A DNA stretch of 64,000 nucleotides from Membranipora membranacea (GCA_914767715.1 OU612072.1:15190001-15254000); one strand, 5' to 3'. Shown: positions 9,690 through 21,504, counted from the first letter of the stretch. Made by a program: numbers and translations. Notes: a model not told the origin generated them from the sequence alone.

Positions 9690-10454
9690 ATGGCTATGAG
9701 CGCAGACTCTAGAACTTATTACGCTAACTCAGGAAGCTATGATCCCTGCTGTCGTCATTACTTCAATATTAACAACGCTGAGTGTACTGATCCGGGTACT
9801 ATCGAAGGAATCAACTATCTGAACAAGAGGACAAACCTGCATAGACCTAATATGAGTAAGTTTAATCCGCCTTTGATGAAAATATTTAACTATGAAAATA
9901 AAAGCATTCTTGATTTTAGGTCTTGGGACTTTGAATTGAACTTGATTTTATATTAAATTAAAACTAAATTTATTTACAGATTCAACATAAAAATCACACT
10001 AGTTAAATCCGCCTTCAATAAAAATTTAAAACTATGAATTTGAACAAAATATTGACCCTCACTAGCATCCTGAGAGGCTCGGAACTTTATTCAATATTGA
10101 ATAAATATAAATTAATTTGTTTACAGATATATCATGTGATCACACCAGGGAGGGTCCCTCCCTCCCTGGTCACACAAGATTCATAAACTAGGTAGATTAG
10201 GAATTATTCTTTCATGCTCAAAGAGGGGACAACCCTAGTAATGTTTTCCACCATTTCAGATTCAAATAACTGTTGTGTATATTCTAGTTGAGGGTGTGTG
10301 TGAAGGAATACCTGCAGGAACGGTGAACTTGAACTTGGCATCTGGAAAGTGTAAAGGGTACAGCCGAACTGGAGAATGTTACTGGGGATGGAACAGCTAT
10401 GTACATCTTATAATATCTGAATCCTATGTCCAGCGTGAAATTATCCAGTTTTAA
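9690..10454 (+). CDS. Family X Cys-rich protein, copy X1 (two exons, about 110 aa)
   Basis: Exon 1 runs 9690-9855 and ends at A|GTAAGT; exon 2 starts at 10288 after TATATTCTAG and ends with TAA at 10454. The join is phase 1 and gives ATT (Ile). The protein begins MAMSADSRTYYANSGSYDPCC, then has AECTDPGTIEGINYLNKRTN, and exon 2 gives EGVCEGIPAGTVNLNLASGK with CKGYSRTGECYWGWNSYVH, ending REIIQF. Six cysteines are conserved (a CC pair and four single). I see no signal peptide and recognise no family. This copy has two in-frame ATGs, the first in a good Kozak context. An alternative is that the exon starts at the acceptor-like CTCTAG at 9671-9676 with an unseen upstream exon. Frame and splice sites are intact. 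Confidence 0.6.
10144..10170. repeat. Hairpin in X1 intron
   Basis: ACCAGGGAGGG paired with CCCTCCCTGGT around a short loop. It is also present in the X3 and X4 introns (about 40175 and 56461) but deleted with its surroundings from the X2 intron. Confidence 0.65.
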
Positions 10455-10743
10455 TGCGACGATGCCAGTTTATTTCAGCCTTTCTGTGCCTACAATCAGA
10501 ACAAATCATCTCTTTTAAAGCTTGTCCTGTTATAGACAGAGAATCTGCATATTGAATCTTTACCAGTTGCAGCCACTAGGCTTAAATCTGGGTAAAGATG
10601 TTTATGATCAAAACGGGCAGCCATGTCATAAGGATACCATCCTTATAAAGTTAGATTACGTCACGTTATTTCTCTAGAGGGCCGTTTGCTTTCTTACCTC
10701 TTGTAGCTCAGTGGATCTATTACCCTCTTCTCAATAGTAAAAT

Positions 10744-11007
10744 GTGCGCAACCTAATGACAGAACATTTTTTGAAGCTTTTTGAATGCAATCCGACTGAC
10801 CTTGCAGATTGGTTGATCATCTTTAGCCGTTCAAGTGTTGATTTCAATTTTTATCTTTGCATTGACAGGGATTTGAACTTGATGAATTATAATATTTTCC
10901 AGGCTATATTAAATTTCAGTATAATCATCGGCAGTATTATGATATGTTTGCACTGGGTGAGTGCCTTTTCATCTTTCTTTGACGAGTTCGGGTTTCTGTG
11001 TCTGTGA
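10744..11007 (+). other. Conserved ORF downstream of X1, hydrophobic segment
   Basis: An open frame of up to 87 codons including DLADWLIIFSRSSVDFNFYL, the hydrophobic run AILNFSIIIGSIMICLHW and the C-terminus FSSFFDEFGFLCL. Copies at 14422 and 22458 keep this frame; copies at 40.9 kb and 57.2 kb do not. A competing reading starts at the acceptor-like AATTTCAG (10912-10919) and gives YNHRQYYDMFALGECLFIFL then stop (10920-10982). That reading survives a clean 3-base deletion in the last two copies. The inverted homologue in the Y blocks shares the same exon edge. Which frame, if any, is translated is unresolved. Confidence 0.3.
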
Positions 11008-11700
11008 ACGAGATTCTGACTAATGGCGTATAAATATTAATTTTTGGTTTTATAGTTATTTGTGACTTTTTGTATTCCCAAAACGATGCGATTAAAAGAC
11101 TAACAAAATCCTAGTTTGCTTTGATGTCTCACACATCCACCTGTTCAGTCAATGTACCACCCCTCAAAGTATGAATGCATGTTCTGGACTTTACTTTTTT
11201 CTTAATCGTTACCAAAAAAATATATAATTGAGGAATGATGATGATGCCTATAAAAAAAATATAAAAAAACAATATAAATAGATTTATTACATAATGGCAC
11301 TGTGGGATGGTCAAAGCAGTGGAGCCTTAAAGCAGAGAATGTTAAAGAAACGTGTAAACTTCAATTGCTTTATAAGAAAAGTTATGAAATTTTCAAGATG
11401 TACACATGGTCGTGTATATATACAAGTAATATATCATTAAATATATGTGGTATCCTAAATCTAAAAATATAAACAAATTTATCACAGTGCAGTGAAATAG
11501 TGAAAATGCAGTACGTTTATATATATATATCTCTTTTATAAATTTATGATCATAGCTATTACCACTAGCGGTATATTAATATCATTGATAGTGATATGTT
11601 AGCAACTTTGGTGGGGGAGGGATTGATTATGAGTTTGATTAAAATCAGATGTCACATCACATGCCACATCCCGGAGCATGGGTGAGTTGTTGTGTCCTTT

Positions 11701-11877
11701 TTAAACGCTGAAGTTGCTGTACTCTTCATGGTATGGATCATATTCAGTCTGAATAGGTAGTGAGTCACTATAGAATTCCGTGTTGTTTGGATCGTAGCTG
11801 ACTTGTGCAGATATGAAGGTGATGCCAAAGTTACGGTGTAGATATGCTTTGTATCCATCGTATTCTGCTACTGCCAT
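11701..11877 (-). CDS. Family M small protein, copy M2 (58 aa)
   Basis: Intact 58-codon frame from a Kozak-context ATG, with the acceptor CTCTTGCAG kept. It differs from M1 at several positions, including His for Leu in the AYLHRNFG motif and EEYSNFSV at the end. No S exon lies between this copy and M3 (15.5 kb), so M2 has no first exon of its own nearby; it would have to use the distant S at 19.6 kb or be silent. The sequence 3' of the stop lacks the ATTAAA box that other copies share. Confidence 0.5.
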   Translation of the reverse strand: MAVAEYDGYKAYLHRNFGITFISAQVSYDPNNTEFYSDSLPIQTEYDPYHEEYSNFSV

Positions 11878-13009
11878 CTTAGAACAAGATACCTGCAAGA
11901 GAGAAAATATTAACGTCTGTATATTGCATATAATTGCAGGAATATCAATTCAGGGGCGTAACAAATATGCCATACATGTAATGTAATATCCACCTTTTAC
12001 TTACCTCTTACTTACCTCTCACTTATAAAGATTGAATTCATTTGAAAAACATTTAAATTAGTGTCAGAAAAAGTTAAATCAGATATACACAGGAAGTTAT
12101 ATTAATCAGGGGACAAGTGAATGTCCTATATGCTCTCTATATCCCTATATAATGTGAAATACAATTTTGTAACATTGACTAAAGCCATCGATCACAGTTT
12201 TATCTTCTCTATACAAGTCGATTTTAATATCACACTTTTTTTCCCCATAATCATAGCGACATTTGTTAGAATCAATGTGCACACATGAGTGCATTGTATA
12301 CAGTTTTGGAATTCTCAATTATTTCCTTACTTTTCCTAATTATAGAATTCACCTGGTTTGATGAACTGGAGTACAATATCCTTTATCCCTTTTCACCAGT
12401 ATTCAGATGTCTTGGTTCAGGCAGCAAAGCGATATGATCTAGAGATAAGAAGATAAGATATTACTCCTTGCTTTGCTATGGAAGGGTAAGTTTTTCCTTT
12501 CTGATTTACTGCGTGTGACAGGAAACACAATGACACCATCAAATGGAAAACAAGTTAAACTCATGTGGATACTAATCATTCGACTGAGGCTCACTCATTA
12601 GGCTTGAAAACTGATTAAAATTAGTTAAAGAGTAATTATAAAAATAAAGTTTTTTAATTTAATTAGTTTAAATGAAAATTTATAATTTATTAAAAAATTA
12701 GGGTTTTTCACTGTTACGGATTTCGCTGAGCCCGTGTGAATCACCCTTCTAGATCTGGACAGAGTATCTGCGTGTCTGTGTGCTCTATAAAATTTAGTGA
12801 TTTTTACACTTGTTAGAAAAAGTCTTTTTTGCCCAAATTTACGATGATGATATTGGGAATTCCTAGTGCAAGTCTGACTTTACTGGTGTTAATTTACTTA
12901 ATTAGCTGTACGAATATAATATCATGTGTGGTTAGGATGATAAGTTTAATGAAAACTTGAAAATATTTGAGAAATTATTAACTAGTTTAAAAAATCTACC
13001 AGGTTTGTG

Positions 13010-13255
13010 CTAAGTGATAAAAAAACAATTTTGCCTGATCTTAATTATGATGAGCGATTAGAAGTTTTAAAACTGACCACTCTACCTGATTTTATAACCA
13101 AAATCAGTGCCAAACATTTCATGAAAGCGGCCAATGATCCAATGCATTACATTTTTAACTGTATTAAACAAAATGCTGCTAGAATATCCTCTCTTTTTAG
13201 ACCAAACCTGTGTAGAGCTGCTAAATGCGCTATATCCTTATTTAAATTTTTATGA
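13010..13255 (+). mobile_element. Non-LTR retrotransposon ORF2 C-terminal remnant
   Basis: The frame includes LPDLNYDERLEVLKLTTLPD and AANDPMHYIFNCIKQN. This matches the pattern at the end of non-LTR reverse transcriptase ORFs, where YxxRLxxLxLxTL is followed by a short tail. No upstream reverse transcriptase motifs remain. A second copy lies at 26174 and a degraded piece at 43920-44030. Confidence 0.55.
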
Positions 13256-13466
13256 AGTACTTTTATTTTCTATGCTATATTATGTTTATTAGAAATTTCT
13301 ACAAAACATTATGTGTACACTTTTTGATCTATATTTGATACTGATCGCTTCAATTAACTAAACTGAAGTTATTTAATTGTTCTGACACATGGATGAATAA
13401 CACAGCACAAGATGAAGCAATGAACTCTCTCATTCGTTCATTGGATAAAGTAGCTAGAGAATTGAG

Positions 13467-13556
13467 TTAGGGGAGGTACACAAGACCACCCTGAGTCATG
13501 AGTTTGTTTTATCAACTCTCAGGCTAGACTGGGAATTCCTGTGAGCAAGCGCAGTC
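13467..13556 (+). repeat. R1 repeat
   Basis: Intact R1 copy ending TGTGAGCAAGCGCAG, followed by AT-rich sequence and a string of CCAATATA-type short repeats at 14020-14140. Confidence 0.6.
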
Positions 13557-14421
13557 TTAATAAATCATACAAGGAAATTCACTGCACACCAGCTCGTAAA
13601 AGGTAGGATATATATAGAAACCCTCTGTAGAAAAGTTGTAAATAAGCATGAAATTGATATGATGGGTATATAGTATTTGTATATTTATGATTTATACAAA
13701 TTAGTTTCCTGTTCACATTGCACAGCAGTTAATAGTACAGCTATGACGTATCATCCTATCTGAATGACTCAAATCAGAATTTTGTAGAATCTTTGTGTCG
13801 TGTTGTTTGGCACTTGCTCCCTTCTTGTTGGCTGTGATTACATAAACAGCTATATACTTGAAATGGGGAAATCTTTTATTGATTTTTCATACAAATCTTT
13901 TCTTCAACTTTGTTCTGAGCTGCAATAAGGGCAGAAGTATAAATCACGCACTCCCTTCAAATTATTCAATTATTCTATGGCATAAGTTGCTTACCAATTT
14001 GTCTGCTGTGTGAATCTGTAGCCAATTATATATATCTCTAGCCAATATTTGTCTAACCAATATATATCTCTAGCCAATATTTGTCTAACCAATATAAATA
14101 AAAACCAATATAAAAGCCAATATAAATCTCTAGCCAATGTTTGTATATTCGTAGTACATGTATTCAGTTCAGCTCAATAATGGCGATAGCTTACTCTGTC
14201 TTGTTCTGAGCTGCAATGGAGGAAGGAGGAAGTACAAATCACGCACTCCCTTCATACAGGTACTCTTAACAGCTTACACCCTTAAAGGATGTGAGTGAAA
14301 GTGGTTTGATACAGATAACTAGATGTCACTTAACGGCATGCCTGTTACTCGTATCTAAGAACACTGCTAGCTTGTATATAGCGTCGAACAGTGTAGACTG
14401 TATTAGGAAATACCAGGTTGG

Positions 14422-14616
14422 TTGATCATCTTTAGCCGTTCAATTGTTGATTTCAATTTTTATCTTTGCATTGACACGGATTTAAACTTGATGACTTATA
14501 ATTTTTTCCAGGCTATATTTAATTTCAGTATAATCATCGGCAGTATTATGATATGTTTGCATTTGGTGAGTGCCTTTTCATCTTTCTTTGACGAGTTTGG
14601 GTTTCTGTGTCGGTGA
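14422..14616 (+). other. Partial copy of the ORF downstream of X
   Basis: The homology to the X1/X2 downstream region starts abruptly at TTGGTTGATCATC (about 14417), with no X exons upstream. The hydrophobic frame is open and ends FSSFFDEFGFLCR. The alternative 20-codon frame (14529-14591) is also open. Confidence 0.3.
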
Positions 14617-15518
14617 GCGAGATTCTGACTAATGGCGGATATATCAACATTTGATTTTTATAGCTATTTGTGACTTTTGGTATTCCCAAAACAATGTGAT
14701 TGAAATACCAACAACATCCTATTTTGCTTCGATGTCTCACGCATTTACCTGTTCAGTCAATGTACCATCCCTCAAATTACGAAAACGCCTGCTCTAGCCT
14801 TTTCTTTATTCTTATTAACTACATCATAATATATATATTATTGATGAACGATGATGATGTGTATAAAAAAAATATCAAAAATAATATAAATAGATTTATT
14901 TCATAATGGCACTGTGAGGCAAAAGATGTGATGGTGAGAGCAGTAGAGCCTTAGAGCAAAGAATGTTAAAGAAACAAGTATATTTTAATCGCTTGACTCC
15001 CCATTACCAGAAAAAAATATCACATATTCAAGACGCACTTGGTTGTGTCCTTGTATATATACAAGTACTCTATCAATAAATATATGTGGTATCTTTAAGT
15101 CAAAAATATGAAAAATATATATCACATTTCAGTAAAATAGTGAAAATGCAGTACGCTCTCTTTTTTTTTATAAATTTATGGTTACAGCATAGCCATTATC
15201 AATATATCGATATCATTTATAAGGATGAGAAGTCCCTACCCATGGGCTGTAAGGCATATCATATTTAAGAACCAGTATTTGATATAATTGTGGATCGGTT
15301 GAGTACATAATAAATAATAATGACTGAAGACCAACAGGACTTCTTGTCTGTAACTATAAAAGATCAAAGCATGAATTTAATAAAATAATAGTAATTTTAG
15401 CTTTTTACTTTATGTTGGCAGCGGGTTGGGTGGGGGGGGATTGATTATGAGGTTGATTAAAATCAGATGTCACATCACACGCCACATCCCGGAGCATGGG
15501 TGAGTTGTTGTGTCCTTC

Positions 15519-15692
15519 TTAAACGCTGAAGTTGATGAACTCTACATGGTATGGATCATATTCAGTCTGAATAGGTAGTGAGTCACTATAGAATTCGTTG
15601 TTTGGATCGTAGCTGACTTGTGCAGATATGAAGGTGATACCAAAGTTACGGAGTAGATATGCTTTGTATCCATCGTACTCTGCCACTGCCAT
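15519..15692 (-). CDS. Family M small protein, copy M3 (57 aa)
   Basis: Intact frame with one codon deleted after DPNN (Thr missing), a length change that keeps frame. The ATG and acceptor are kept, and the end reads VEFINFSV. The upstream intron runs to the S exon at 19605 (about 3.9 kb) and contains a tRNA-like SINE, an R1 repeat, an RNase H fragment and a foldback element. M3 with S (19.6 kb) and X2 (21.5 kb) forms one of the clearest head-to-head units. No function can be assigned. Confidence 0.6.
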   Translation of the reverse strand: MAVAEYDGYKAYLLRNFGITFISAQVSYDPNNEFYSDSLPIQTEYDPYHVEFINFSV

Positions 15693-16164
15693 CTTACTAC
15701 AAGATACCTGCAAGAGAGAAAATATTGATAGTAGTTTATAATGCATTATGAGTATCAATTCAGACACTGGTCAAATGTGTCACCTAAATAATATCCATAT
15801 ATAATTCACCTATTACTTACCTATAACCTACAAAGATTACAAAATTAAAACGAATTATAAATTTTTGATTTCTGATTAGTTTTTTAATTATTAAGGTCGA
15901 TTATTTGACTCAGATTTCACTAAAAGCTTGTGAATCCCCCCTCCCCCTTCAGATCCAGAGTGCATAATTCTAGGCCTATGTCTCTGTGCTCAATTTTTTG
16001 GAGATTGGAGATTGATCCACGTCATTAGAAGGAAGTCCTCGCGGTCCAAGTTAACAATGATTGGTATGGGACATTGGGGGTTCCCACAACAAGTCGACTT
16101 TACTGGTGTTAAATTACTCAGCTGTATGAAAATTTTAAATCCTGTATCGCTAAGATGATAAGCT

Positions 16165-16250
16165 GACAGTAAGAGGTAACTCAGTTGGTTAGAGCGCCTG
16201 CCCTCTAACGCGCAAGCGTTGTAGGTCTCGGGTTCGAATCCCGCTGAAGT
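16165..16250 (+). repeat. tRNA-derived SINE head, copy 1
   Basis: It has an A-box-like segment (TAACTCAGTTGGTTAGAGC) and a perfect B box (GGTTCGAATCC). It is followed by a constant non-tRNA tail that includes TGCTCCGACCTGCCTGCAAA and ACTTGGCGCCGAAAATGG. The anticodon arm is distorted, so this is a SINE or tRNA pseudogene rather than a working tRNA. Copies at 42585, 49132 and 58857 sit at the same position relative to M exons, so the insertion predates those unit duplications. Confidence 0.75.
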
Positions 16251-16640
16251 CCGCCACATGTGTGCTCCGACCTGCCTGCAAACTGATAGCAACTTGGCGC
16301 CGAAAATGGCGGCCGCGCCCTTAAGACACCTGTATTTCTCAGTCTTCGGTCAGAGACAAACACTTGCAATTTTTTGTTAACCCCATGGGAAAACCATTGA
16401 GGAATGTGAACATGGTTAAAAAAATATATCAGATATACGATAAAAAAGAATCCGATACCATTGATATTGACCAAAACAATGGCAAATAAATACCAATCAG
16501 GCTATGAAATTCTATAGTGTTTTAGATTAGAAGGTAATCAGTATCAGCATTGCTTGTTGTTGGTACTTGAAAATGATATCAGGGCATAATCAATAAAATC
16601 AGTGTAAAGATATAATGTAAAATGTGTTAGCAAACATGAG

Positions 16641-16730
16641 TTAGGTGAGGTACACAAGGCCACCCTGAGTAATGAGTTTGTACAATCAATTCTCAGGCTA
16701 GACTGGGAATTCCTGTGAGCAAGCGCAGCC
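16641..16730 (+). repeat. R1 repeat
   Basis: Intact copy linked to the SINE at 16165, as in the 42.6, 49.1 and 58.9 kb units. Confidence 0.6.
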
Positions 16731-17579
16731 TTAATGTATTTTGCATGTGGAATAGGTGTGACAAAGTAGGATATACTCTTCCTATAGTGTATGACTAAAT
16801 CTGAGGAACTCGTAGCTACATTAGTTAGAATCAATGTGCACACATGCGTGCATTGTGTACAGTTTTGGAATTCTCAATTTTTTCCTTACCTTTCCTAATT
16901 ATAGAATTCACCTGTTTTGATGAACTGGAGTACAATATCCTTTATCCCTTTTCACTAGTATTCAGATGTCTTGGTTCAGGCAGCAAAGCGATATGATCTA
17001 GAGACAAGAAGATAAGATATTACTCCTTGCTTTGCTATGGAAGGGTAAGTTTTTCCTTTCTGATTTACTGCATGTGACAGGAAACACAATGACACCATTA
17101 AATGGAAAACAAGTTAAGCTAATGTGGATACTAATCATTCGACTGAGGCTTACTCATTAGGCTTTAAAACTGATTAAAATTAGTTAAAGGGTAATTATAA
17201 AAATTAAGTTTTTTAATTTAATTAGTTTAAATTAAAATTTATAATTTATTAAAAAAGTAGAGTCTTTTTATTGGCACAGATTTCACTGAGCCAATGTTAA
17301 TCACCATTCCAGATCAGGAAGGAGTAGCTTCTGTCGCTGTGTGCTCTTTAAAGGGCAAACAAAAAGCTAACCAAATGAAGCATTTTGTTATTGCAGTATT
17401 ATACAATTGCGTTCAGAGCTGAGTTTATATTATTGACTCTGACGATGTATTATAATTTATCGATTAATCCAAACAAACGCAGCCAGTGTTTAACTTCTTT
17501 GTATAGCGTCAAGGCTACAATTGAAGGCTTGAATATCACATGATAATAGTCGGGACTTCAGGCGCGCACGGAGAGACGC

Positions 17580-17960
17580 AGGGTAATAACTGACTTTTGT
17601 AAACTTATTATGCGTTCATCACAGCTTCAGTTTATAATTATGAAGATGTGAACGACAAGACCCATAGCTGGGGACAATTGGGACGGAATCGGAACAAGTG
17701 CTCAGATTAAAACACCAGAGCATATTTTCCATGCTTAAAACTCAGATGTGATCTATTATGTCGATGACAAGTCATGCGCAAGGAATATCAATATATCAGC
17801 TCAACACCTCACAACTGAAATTGGTAAGACCAGTTAGCTTTTCTTACACCCTGATAGTAGGCTTGTCACGCGGGTATTTTTCTTTGAAAGTAATAACCGT
17901 GTGACAAGAATACGTTATAGAGGTAATAATTTCAAAATGTTAGAGCTTCACAATTAGTGC
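17580..17960 (+). pseudogene. Broken copy of the 59.7 kb ORF
   Basis: Matches 59653-60060. The frame WDGIGTSAQIKTPEHI is followed by a stop where the other copy reads tyrosine-glutamine-alanine, then resumes with NSDVIYYVDDKSCARNINIS. It ends at a GTAAGACC donor-like site shared by both copies. Origin unknown. Confidence 0.5.
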
Positions 17961-18058
17961 TGTCCTCAACTGCACTAACAAATGTTTATAATGACAAAAC
18001 TTAAAACCCTATGTAGAGTCCTAGTAGATGTCTGTCAGTGAGTTATTGCAGTACGTCA

Positions 18059-18500
18059 TCAGGCCATAATATTGTTAATGTCAAAAGAGCTGATAGCTTC
18101 TTTGATCTTTTGTTTTATGACTGTTTGGGCAATAGGGGGTGAGGGTTCAGGATCGAGGGTATCAAGTGCACCTCCGAGGTTGGCTAGCTCATCAGCGCGC
18201 TCATTACCATTGATCCAGGAGTGGGCAGGGACCCAGATAAGAGTGGAGTTACTCTTCACAAGGGTATTTAAGTTGTGTATGCATTTCGTTCTAACTTCAG
18301 GGTTTTGAAGGGACTGGAGTGAAGAGAGACTGTCTGTGGTTAAAGCTATTTTTTAGCAGCTATTGAAATTCCAGTAATTTCTGCTTGTGATATTGTTGCA
18401 TTTTGAGTTAGTGGAATTGTGATTTCCTCATCATAACAAGCTTGGCCATCTGATTCTTCTTGTGTTTGTTGGATGAATATACTAGTTCTCGATTTTGTAC
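18059..18500 (-). mobile_element. Non-LTR retrotransposon RNase H fragment, frameshifted
   Basis: On the minus strand, an upstream frame reads ATISQAEITGISIAAKK then stop. A second frame then reads TTDSLSSLQSLQNPEV, LIWVPAHSWINGNERADELA and a short tail. These are RNase H signatures: the DS of TDS, and HxxxxGNERAD with the catalytic-region Asp. A deletion at the junction has removed part of the fold. No reverse transcriptase is attached. It lies in the M3 intron. Confidence 0.8.
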
Positions 18501-19490
18501 ACACGTGAATGAGCAGACAAAAAATAAGCCTATGCCTGTATTATTAGGTGACAATGCCTCCCCCCCCCCCCAATTTTAAAAGTACAACACATAACCTCTT
18601 TGAATGATCATTTAGCTCACATTACAAATTTAATCTAATGGTCACGTGATTTGTAGCCTTTGTCCCGATTTTGTATACAAGTCAATAATCAGACAAAACC
18701 ATAGACAGGACACTGTATGGAGCATTAGCATTGAGGCTCTTAATAATATGATATGATATGATATGATATGAAGTTTATTGCCTAATCAATTTCAATGGGA
18801 TTTCAAGGAGGAAAGTCCTAAACTCCCTGGTTATACCCGACCTACAACGCTCAACAGACCTTCAAAATGAGTCCCATAAGCTGCTGAGTCTATTGCGATT
18901 TTCAAACTCAAAATTCCATCAAAATTGTTTGAGATATACGCATTTATTCAGGACTGAAACTGCAAAAAAAATTATAGCTTTAAGTCTATGCACCGTTTTC
19001 AATAGCTTGCTTTATTGATATTATGTAAGCTACGAAGCTAAATAGACTATCAAAAAGATCGGCAGAAGCTGCTGAATTTATTGCAATTTTCAAACTTAAA
19101 ATCCGATCGAAGCCAATTGAGTTATTCACATTTAACCAGAGCTAGGACAGGTAAATCAATGATAGCTATGAGTAAAAATCACTGTTTCTACACCCTCCAG
19201 TGACGTCGGCGTCACCATAATTAAGTGCCTCACTTCAGCTATATACAGTGTCCCGTCTAGGTTTATTAATAAGTCTATGGTTTTGTTTGATTATTGACTT
19301 GTGTAAAAATCGAGACAAAGGCTACAAATCACGTGACTGTTAGATTAAATTTGTAACGTGAGCTAAACGATTGTTCAAAGAGGTTATGTGTTGCACTTTT
19401 AAAATTGGGGGGGGGGAGGCATTGTCACCTAATAATACAGGCATAGGCTTATTTTTTGTCTGCTTATTCACGTGTGTACAAAATTTAATT
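18490..19490. mobile_element. Foldback element with arms of about 220-250 bp
   Basis: The left arm (about 18490-18716) and right arm (about 19237-19490) are reverse complements. Matching landmarks are TTTTGTACACACGTGAAT, AATAAGCCTATGCCTGTATT, a C10 or G9 tract, AACACATAACCTCTTTGAA, and TCACGTGATTTGTAGCCTTTG. The central part carries degenerate repeats with TATTGCAATTTTCAAACT. Arm fragments also occur at 3990-4070 and 27465-27605. It resembles a foldback transposon or inverted double insertion. Confidence 0.6.
18747..18772. repeat. (ATATG)n microsatellite
   Basis: About five tandem pentamers within the core of the foldback element. Confidence 0.8.
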
Positions 19491-19604
19491 TAAAATCACT
19501 AGACAAGCCTTTATGTTGAGTACAAATGAGGAAGCCTACTCCAGGGGAGGGCAGCACATACGGACAGGAGCCATGCTTACAACTTGAGTACATTTTTGTC
19601 TTAC

Positions 19605-19710
19605 CTTCTCAGATGTATGGGATAGCTGAGATTATATCCTCTCTGCCGTACTCTCGTAAATACTCGTCACAACAAAAAGTATAATAATAAGTTCAGTTAA
19701 GTTTGCTCAA
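19605..19710 (-). other. S block: probable 5' untranslated exon for M3
   Basis: The minus-strand donor AAG|GTAAGAC is perfect. Joining it to the M3 exon leaves an in-frame TAA 14 codons before the M3 ATG with no ATG in between, so MAV is the first possible start. Confidence 0.45.
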
Positions 19711-19770
19711 ATGCAGCTTTGATCGTGCTAATTTAAAATATAAATTCAGATGAATTGCCAGTACATGCGC

Positions 19771-19992
19771 TGACTCACAGGGATTCCCATTTTCACATTG
19801 ATCACGTGATATACTTGAATACGTATATCTCTGATTAATAGAGAGGAATTCCCCAATCTAAAAATAGCATTTGTGAGATATGGAGACTATCGAAAAGCTG
19901 AGCACACGCACCCAAACAAATCATTTTCACATTGATCATGTGATATACTAGTGTAGTATATCTCTGATTGATAGTGAGTGAATTAATTCACC
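19771..19992. promoter_or_regulatory. Composite site and tandem module between S and X2
   Basis: TGACTCACAGGGATTCCC at 19771-19788 runs straight into the first module copy (TTGATCACGTGATATACT, then a GGAATTCCCC site near 19850). The second module copy ends with TGAATTAATTCA near 19980. Confidence 0.5.
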
Positions 19993-20395
19993 TAGCCCTT
20001 AGCTTGACTCAGTGCACTCTGTAGGAGACGGTTGGATGACCACCCAAGTTTTTGTATATTTATCAAAGTTCTTATTTCTTGTCTAACTTTTTAGTATTTA
20101 TTTTTTAAGGTCTGACTCAATATCAAAATGGTGCATTGCTAGCCTAAGCTCAGAAGAAAGTTTCTGGAGAGATTAGAAAGTATTACTGAACAAAACTCTC
20201 GTATCTCTTACCTTGTACAGGGGTGCGCTAAGTTGAGTTTCATGCGTATATGTAATATGTTTCATATCACGTAAAGACCGCTGAAGAGCTGCTAATAGAA
20301 AGTGATTTACATTTTTACTTTACTTTTTCATTTGCTGGGGAAGAATGTTGACAACAACTGTAATATTTGATGAAAAGTGTATCATTGGGCATTGA

Positions 20396-20503
20396 GGGGG
20401 GGGGGGAGGAGAGGAGTTTTTACGGTATACAATTTGTCAACTATGTTCTGCAACATAGACAAGAAGAACTGGTTACTGAGTCATAATGGAGAGTGGAATT
20501 CCC
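20396..20503. promoter_or_regulatory. Poly-G tract (11 G) and second-type composite site
   Basis: G11 at 20396-20406, then TGAGTCA plus GGAATTCCC at 20477-20503. A deletion just after the G tract removes the GTGAAGACAATC box present in other units. Confidence 0.5.
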
Positions 20504-21035
20504 AATGATTACATCGTGAGTCTTGCATTAATGAGTTGTCTCCCTTTCATATTTGAATAGGTATATTGACCAGTTATTTTTAAATCTGTTCAGTTTCTAA
20601 GTCAGATCAAGAAGTGTTATCAATGATGGGCAAAAGATGTTTCCCGAGGTCAACCTTGGCGTGAAAAGATTTAACCCGACTGCTTTTATACAGAGTATTT
20701 ATGAAAAAACCAAACATGAGGCGAGCATGTGGTTTACTTGTTGCTCAGTTTATATATGTTTCTCCGCAGAACTCGCTTTTGTAGAAGTCATATGAAGTGC
20801 CGTAAACCTCTAAAATAGAGGCACATAGGTACTCAGCCCTGGGTTTTCAACCACAAACATTGGTTATATGTTTTTAGCCCTATCCGTCATGTGACAATTC
20901 ACAGAGCTCCTGGTCGATGTTAGAAAGGATTCGAAGTCTCAGCCAGAGAAAAAAATTATTTCTTTTAAAATTATTCAAATTGAGTCTCTGCAGGTAATCA
21001 GTGACGTAGCACGATCTGTGAATATCGTTGTGATG

Positions 21036-21076
21036 AACCGAGGAGTTAGAGATATAGAGTCTCTAACTCCTTGGTT
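21036..21076. repeat. Hairpin upstream of X2
   Basis: Same 17 bp arms as at 9226, with one wobble position near the base of the stem. Confidence 0.75.
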
Positions 21077-21384
21077 AACCCACATTCTAATTCGAGATTA
21101 TTAACATGTGTAACTCTGATTGTTATTGTCGATTTAGTGTGAGCTCCTAACATCTTCCGCCAATAATTAATAAAATTGACACCCGGTTGTCACACCTGAT
21201 GGTATTCTTGCTATGTGAATTAATTCACTCTCTACTTATCAGAGATATACATCCAAAAGTATATTACAAGATCATTGTGGGGTATCGTGTCTGACTAATT
21301 TAATCTTATAGATCAGACAGACTAAGCAGACAAAATATTCTCTAGTAGTGTTGTCAATTTAAAACATAACAAAACATAAAACTG

Positions 21385-21392
21385 TATATATA
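21385..21392 (+). promoter_or_regulatory. TATA-like box for X2
   Basis: TATATATA, 113 bp before the X2 ATG. Confidence 0.4.
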
Positions 21393-21504
21393 CTTTTTTT
21401 CAAATCGATTTCAACCTCACTTAAATTCTGATGTTTTTATTGATATCGGACAGACAATCCCGGACTACACTAAGCTTTACTCTAGCAGTGGACTGAGAAT
21501 AGCT

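Noticed and set aside
16165-16250. Functional tRNA gene
   Set aside because: Promoter boxes are good, but the acceptor stem does not pair and the anticodon arm is distorted. A constant SINE-like tail follows in all four copies.
20714-20790. MRRACGLLVAQF start as a signal-peptide exon for X
   Set aside because: The X1 and X3 units have TGA at the fifth codon and no donor follows, so it cannot be a conserved first exon.
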